Origin: Velamenicoccus sp964471325
GTDB taxonomy: Bacteria > Omnitrophota > Gorgyraeia > Velamenicoccales > Velamenicoccaceae
Length of the DNA stretch: 38,525 nt
NCBI GenBank assembly: GCA_964471325.1
Contig: CAYYFL010000014.1
Coordinates: 1 to 38,525, forward strand
Direction of reading: 5' to 3'
Shown here: piece after piece, positions 34,857-38,525 of the stretch
Layout: the number at the start of each line of letters is the position of its first letter
Numbering within the stretch: the first letter of the stretch is position 1
The notes under the pieces: generated by a model
Seen by the model: only the letters and a program-made list of their open reading frames with translations
The model's database searches: none
Told to the model about the DNA's origin: nothing
Made by a program: the position numbers and the translations under genes

Positions 34857-35682
34857 CCGTAAAATATTTTCCTTTAAAAACAACACTTGCGAGACCCTCA
34901 AGCCAGACATCAAAAATTTTTTTCTTCGACATCGTAAAATAGACGCGCAAAACCTCGCCGCTCTTCGTCTTGACGCAGACGCGATGCTTCATATGAGGTT
35001 TCGTCCCGCACCCCTCGTGGTTGATGACCGAGATGACCGCGGCGGCCACAGAACCGGTCCCGCAGGCCAGCGTCTCGTCCTCCACGCCCCGCTCATACGT
35101 ACGGATATTGACGCTTCCATCCGCCTGCCGCTGGATAAAATCGACATTCGTGCCTGCCGGCGAAAAGACATCATGGGAACGCAGGAGCCGCCCGAGACGC
35201 ACCACCGGCACCTTGGCCGCATCAGACACTTCGATGACCGCATGAGGAACGCCGGTATCGACAAAATCGACGTTATATTCTTTGCCGGAGACCTTGACGC
35301 AAAGATCCAGACGGATATCCTTCGGATCGGTCATCCTGATCTTGATGCCGTCCTCCGTGATGCCGGCGGCAAGCAATCCGGCCCCCGTCTCAATAGAAAA
35401 CGCCTTGCGCCCCGTCGTATTAAAAAAATGCAGCGCCATGCAACGGGCGCCGTTACCGCACATCTCGGCCTCGGAACCATCGGCATTGAAAATCCGCATG
35501 CGCACGTCGGCTTTTTGAGATGCCTCCATCAAAAGGACGCCGTCCGCGCCAATGCCGAACCTCCGGTCGCATATCTTTTCGATAAACGACCTGGACATCG
35601 GGACCCTGGACCTGGAAGCCGGCTCCAAAAGGACGAAATCATTTCCCGATCCCTGTAATTTGACAAAAGGAATGCTTCTCAT
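34852..35682 (-). CDS. dapF: Diaminopimelate epimerase
   Basis: A 276-residue cofactor-independent epimerase that converts LL- to meso-diaminopimelate. The two catalytic cysteines are Cys75 in MCGNGARC and Cys207 in LACGTGSVAAA. The N-terminal KLQGSGNDFVLLE and GADGVLL segments also match the family. The ATG at 35682 overlaps the lysA stop as ATGA, so the two are translationally coupled. Confidence 0.96.
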   Translation of the reverse strand: MRSIPFVKLQGSGNDFVLLEPASRSRVPMSRSFIEKICDRRFGIGADGVLLMEASQKADVRMRIFNADGSEAEMCGNGARCMALHFFNTTGRKAFSIETGAGLLAAGITEDGIKIRMTDPKDIRLDLCVKVSGKEYNVDFVDTGVPHAVIEVSDAAKVPVVRLGRLLRSHDVFSPAGTNVDFIQRQADGSVNIRTYERGVEDETLACGTGSVAAAVISVINHEGCGTKPHMKHRVCVKTKSGEVLRVYFTMSKKKIFDVWLEGLASVVFKGKYFTE

Positions 35683-36941
35683 GGCTCAACGACCTTTTCG
35701 TGCCGCAGAAGATCCGCATAGCTTTCCCTCCGGCGGATCACGCGGACCGTCCTGCCTTTCACCAAAACCTCCGCCGGACGACGTCTGGAATTATAATTGG
35801 AGGCCATGGAAAAGCCGTAGGCCCCGGCGCCCATGACCACAAGCAGCTCGCCTGCATCGAACAAAGGCATCATGCGATCGAGGGCCAAAAAATCGCCGCT
35901 CTCGCAAATCGGCCCGACGACATCCGACCTTTTCAGCGTCGCCTTCCTGTCCGGCCGGGCGCCCTGAGCCGGATGGACCTCATGGTAGGCGCCGTAAAGC
36001 GACGGCCTGGCCAGATCGTTCATCCCCGCATCCACGACCACAAACCTTTTTTTCGAACTGTCTTTGACATAAAGAACCCGGGTCAGAAGGACGCCGGCGT
36101 TCCCGACGATAAAGCGCCCCGGCTCAAGGATCAACCGCAACCTTCTGGATTTCAAAAGCGGCAGGATCTCATCCGCATATTCCTGGGCTGTCTGGGGATC
36201 CTCCTGTTTATAAATAATCCCGAGCCCGCCACCGATATTGAGCGTCCTGACCGTTATCCCCGCTTTTTTGAGATGATCGATAAACCTTAACACGCGCCTG
36301 AGGGCGGCCACGAACGGGGCGGCCTGCGTGATCTGCGACCCGATGTGCACATGCACGCCTTCCACGGAAACCCTCTTGAAATTGGACCGGTTCAAAAAGA
36401 TAACGCGCGCCGTCTCAAGGTCGACCCCGAACTTGCTCTCTACGGTCCCGGTCGTGATGTAACGGTGCGTATGGGGATCGATATTGGGGTTGATGCGGAT
36501 GCAGACGCGTGTATCGCGCCGTAACTCCTGGGCGACCGCGCTGATCACGCCGAGCTCCTGGATCGATTCGACGTTGAAATACAAAATGCCGTAACGGATG
36601 GCGGCGGCAATCTCTTCTTTTGTCTTGCCGACGCTGGAATAGACGATCTTGCGGGGGTCGGCTTTAATCTTCATCGCCCGGTAAAGCTCGCCGCCGGAGA
36701 CAATGTCGAGCCCCGCCCCGTCGTCCGTCAAGGCCTTCATCAACGAAAGACTGGAGTTGGATTTGACCGAAAAGCAGATGAGCGGCGCCGCGGACGCAAA
36801 TGCCCGTCTCAGCTTATGGAAATGGTCCAGCAGCGTCTTGTGGCTGTAGACGTACAACGGCGTGCCGTAACGGCGCGCCAAATCGCCGACGCGGACGTCT
36901 TCGCAGTAAAATTCGTCTCCGACATAGCGGAATTCATGCAT
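35679..36941 (-). CDS. lysA: Diaminopimelate decarboxylase
   Basis: A 420-residue fold-type III PLP enzyme that makes lysine from meso-diaminopimelate. The PLP lysine is Lys60 in ICFSVKSNSS. Other family segments: VSGGELYRA, HVHIGSQI, IGGGLGI, EPGRFIVGNAG, and the second-site Cys in GPICESGDFL. The start is ATG 36941, with AAGG eight bases upstream; the longer frame to 37235 lies within argH. It overlaps the end of argH by eight bases. Confidence 0.95.
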   Translation of the reverse strand: MHEFRYVGDEFYCEDVRVGDLARRYGTPLYVYSHKTLLDHFHKLRRAFASAAPLICFSVKSNSSLSLMKALTDDGAGLDIVSGGELYRAMKIKADPRKIVYSSVGKTKEEIAAAIRYGILYFNVESIQELGVISAVAQELRRDTRVCIRINPNIDPHTHRYITTGTVESKFGVDLETARVIFLNRSNFKRVSVEGVHVHIGSQITQAAPFVAALRRVLRFIDHLKKAGITVRTLNIGGGLGIIYKQEDPQTAQEYADEILPLLKSRRLRLILEPGRFIVGNAGVLLTRVLYVKDSSKKRFVVVDAGMNDLARPSLYGAYHEVHPAQGARPDRKATLKRSDVVGPICESGDFLALDRMMPLFDAGELLVVMGAGAYGFSMASNYNSRRRPAEVLVKGRTVRVIRRRESYADLLRHEKVVEP

Positions 36942-38301
36942 GATGCTGACCTTTGACGGATTTCTTGGATGAGGCGCAAAAAACCGGATGCAGCCGCTTG
37001 ACGACCTCGGCCCGGACGAGCTTTTTCGAAAAAACGTCAAGCTCTTTTTGCGGCATGTGGGCGATCTTCTTGTCTTTTTGGGCCGCATAACGGACCAGCT
37101 TGCCGATGATCTGGTGCGCCGAGGCGAACGGCACACCCTGCAAAACCAGATAATCTGCCAGGTCGGTTGCGCAAAGCGACTCGTCATCCGCCTGACGCGC
37201 GATGGCTTCCTTTTTGACCTTGATGGTCGGCACAAGTCCTGAAAGAATAACCAACCCGTCCTCCACCAATTCCAGAGAATGGAACAACGGTTCCTTGTCC
37301 CACTGCATGTCGCGGTTATACGTCAACGGCAGCCCTTTCATCAAAGACAAAACCGAAACAAGGTCGCCCGCCAGCAACGCGGCAGAGCCCCGCAAAAGTT
37401 CCAAAGCGTCCGGGTTCTTCTTCTGCGGCATCAACGAACTGCCCGTGCAATACTCGTCCCCCGTCTCGATAAAACCGAACTCGCGCGTCGACCACAGAAT
37501 CAGATCTTCGGCGAGACGCGATACATGCATGCCGATCACGGCCAGGACACTCAATAATTCAATCACAAAATCACGGTCGCTGACCGCGCTGATGGAATTC
37601 TTGGGCGGCGCGATCAATGTAATCAGGCCGGGCATCTTCAATGCCGTCAAGGCCGCCTTAATCTGATGCGTATAAATGGAGGACGCAATGGGCGTGCCGG
37701 CCAGGGCGCCTGAACCCATGGAAATATCCAACCGCAGGAGACAATCCTCCAGTCGTCCGGCATCGCGGGCGAACATCGCCGCATACGCCCCCAGATAATC
37801 CTTGAAATAAACAGGCTGGGCATGTTGAAGGTGCGTATATCCCGGCATCACGAGCGACGAATGCAATGCCCCCGATTCCAGAAAACTCTTTTGGAGCTGA
37901 AACAAGAGATCCTGGATCTCTTCGCCCGCAAACAGACAATAGAGCTTGGTGGCAAAGACCACCTGGTCGTTGCGCGAACGGCACGTCTGCAGCTTCAGCG
38001 CCGCCGGACCGGCTTTCTTCAAAAGGGCATTCTGGATGTTGGTATGGATGTCTTCACTTTCGAAGTCAAAAGGAAAAGTTCCGTTCTGCGCCTGACGCAA
38101 GAGGACAGAAATACCGCTCTTGAGACGCGAGAACTCCTGAACCGTCAACAAATGTGCCCCCTTGAGCACATGGATGTGCAGAAAAGAACCGATGAGATCA
38201 CACGCCGCCAGTCTCCAGTCTGTCTGGATCGAAGAACTGAACCGTTCGAAATAAGGATCGGTCTTTTTTGCGAACCGCCCTCCCCACAGCTTATTCTTCA
38301 T
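36934..38301 (-). CDS. argH: Argininosuccinate lyase
   Basis: A 455-residue member of the fumarase/aspartase superfamily; it releases arginine and fumarate from argininosuccinate. It has KLWGGRF at the start, CRSRNDQV, GYTHLQHAQP with the catalytic His157, and the superfamily signature GSSLMPQKKNPD near residue 287. The ATG at 38301 has GAGG five bases upstream. It follows argG after a 134-bp gap filled by repeat copy C and leads into lysA. Confidence 0.96.
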   Translation of the reverse strand: MKNKLWGGRFAKKTDPYFERFSSSIQTDWRLAACDLIGSFLHIHVLKGAHLLTVQEFSRLKSGISVLLRQAQNGTFPFDFESEDIHTNIQNALLKKAGPAALKLQTCRSRNDQVVFATKLYCLFAGEEIQDLLFQLQKSFLESGALHSSLVMPGYTHLQHAQPVYFKDYLGAYAAMFARDAGRLEDCLLRLDISMGSGALAGTPIASSIYTHQIKAALTALKMPGLITLIAPPKNSISAVSDRDFVIELLSVLAVIGMHVSRLAEDLILWSTREFGFIETGDEYCTGSSLMPQKKNPDALELLRGSAALLAGDLVSVLSLMKGLPLTYNRDMQWDKEPLFHSLELVEDGLVILSGLVPTIKVKKEAIARQADDESLCATDLADYLVLQGVPFASAHQIIGKLVRYAAQKDKKIAHMPQKELDVFSKKLVRAEVVKRLHPVFCASSKKSVKGQHHA

Positions 38302-38317
38302 AACGGCCTCATTTTTA

Positions 38318-38446
38318 GCGGTCAGTAGTCAGTAAAAAATCGAAAACTTGAGACAAATAGAAATTTTCAATAGTGCTTTTTGCTTTTGTTTTTGCTTTTT
38401 CTTTCACCGACTACTGGCTGCTATCTACTGACTACTTATTTTTGAA
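38318..38446. repeat. Intergenic inverted repeat, copy C (argG-argH junction)
   Basis: Left arm CAGTAGTCAGTAAAAAAT (38323-38340) and right arm running from CCGACTACTGGCTGCTATC to ACTGACTACTTATTTTTG (38407-38444) flank an AT-rich core with A/T-run quasi-repeats (GCTTTTT, TTTTTGC). The right arm includes the argG stop codon. It shares its arms with copies A and B. Confidence 0.8.
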
Positions 38447-38525
38447 ACGGCAGGCCCCACAGTCGGATAAAGCCGTCTGCCAGCTTCTGGTCGAATTTAT
38501 CCTTCTCGGTATACGTCGCCAGGTC
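38436..38525 (-). CDS. argG: Argininosuccinate synthase (C-terminal end only)
   Basis: The last 29 codons of a gene that enters from the right edge. The residues LATYTEKDKFDQKLADGF followed by IRLWGLP match the conserved C-terminus of argininosuccinate synthase, which ligates citrulline and aspartate. Adjacent argH supports the call. The TAA at 38436 is the first codon of repeat copy C. Confidence 0.82.
   Translation of the reverse strand, partial: DLATYTEKDKFDQKLADGFIRLWGLPFQK

Noticed and set aside
36942..37235. N-terminal extension of lysA
   Set aside because: The upstream 98 codons lie inside argH, are Arg/Ser-rich and unlike LysA; ATG 36941 has a ribosome-binding site and begins the family sequence.

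Overview
All 41 protein-coding genes and the single tRNA I can support lie on the minus strand, so transcription runs from high to low coordinates throughout. The organism looks like a Gram-negative bacterium from a little-cultured lineage. It has a secretin-type pilus, a TonB/ExbB/ExbD-like envelope module, a periplasmic-chaperone-like protein, and the LL-diaminopimelate aminotransferase route to lysine and murein. A PilM-PilN fusion, a Memo-AMMECR1 fusion and many short intergenic palindromes would fit Omnitrophota or a related PVC-type lineage. That placement is inference; no 16S rRNA gene is present.

Layout, in transcription order. (1) 38525-29169, biosynthesis: argG (C-terminus only), argH, lysA, dapF, dapA, dapB, dapL, folK, a PspC protein, panC, nadX and a small basic duplicated protein. 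Three of these junctions hold copies of one inverted-repeat family that starts at the upstream stop codon. (2) 28982-21517: uvrA, a large TPR protein, then ExbB-, ExbD- and TonB-like proteins and a small membrane zinc-ribbon protein. The presumed proton-channel residues of the ExbB/ExbD pair look altered. (3) 21516-20383: a 455-bp palindrome-rich gap, a DUF2582-type winged helix protein and a PilX-like minor pilin. (4) 20106-8753, type IV pilus: an excisionase-like HTH gene leads PilM-PilN, PilO, PilP, PilQ, PilB and PilC, followed by a pilin with its own promoter and terminator. Next come a radical SAM/SPASM enzyme beside a second pilin with an unusually long leader, and then three pseudopilin genes. 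(5) 8632-8557: tRNA-Ala(CGC), followed by 62-bp direct repeats. (6) 8293-2848, a tightly packed operon: an AmrS-type radical SAM enzyme with an apparent signal peptide, a Memo-AMMECR1 fusion that also appears exported, a CcdA/DsbD-like membrane protein, rsmE and mtaB. (7) 2560-1: a long structured leader and two secreted proteins that share a repeated beta-rich domain (four copies in total), then the start of a PapD-like chaperone gene.

The most interesting candidates for something undescribed are the apparently exported AmmeMemoRadiSam set next to a thiol-redox membrane protein, the SPASM radical SAM enzyme paired with a long-leader pilin, and the new secreted domain family next to a chaperone. 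All functional calls were made by eye from motifs; no database search was run.
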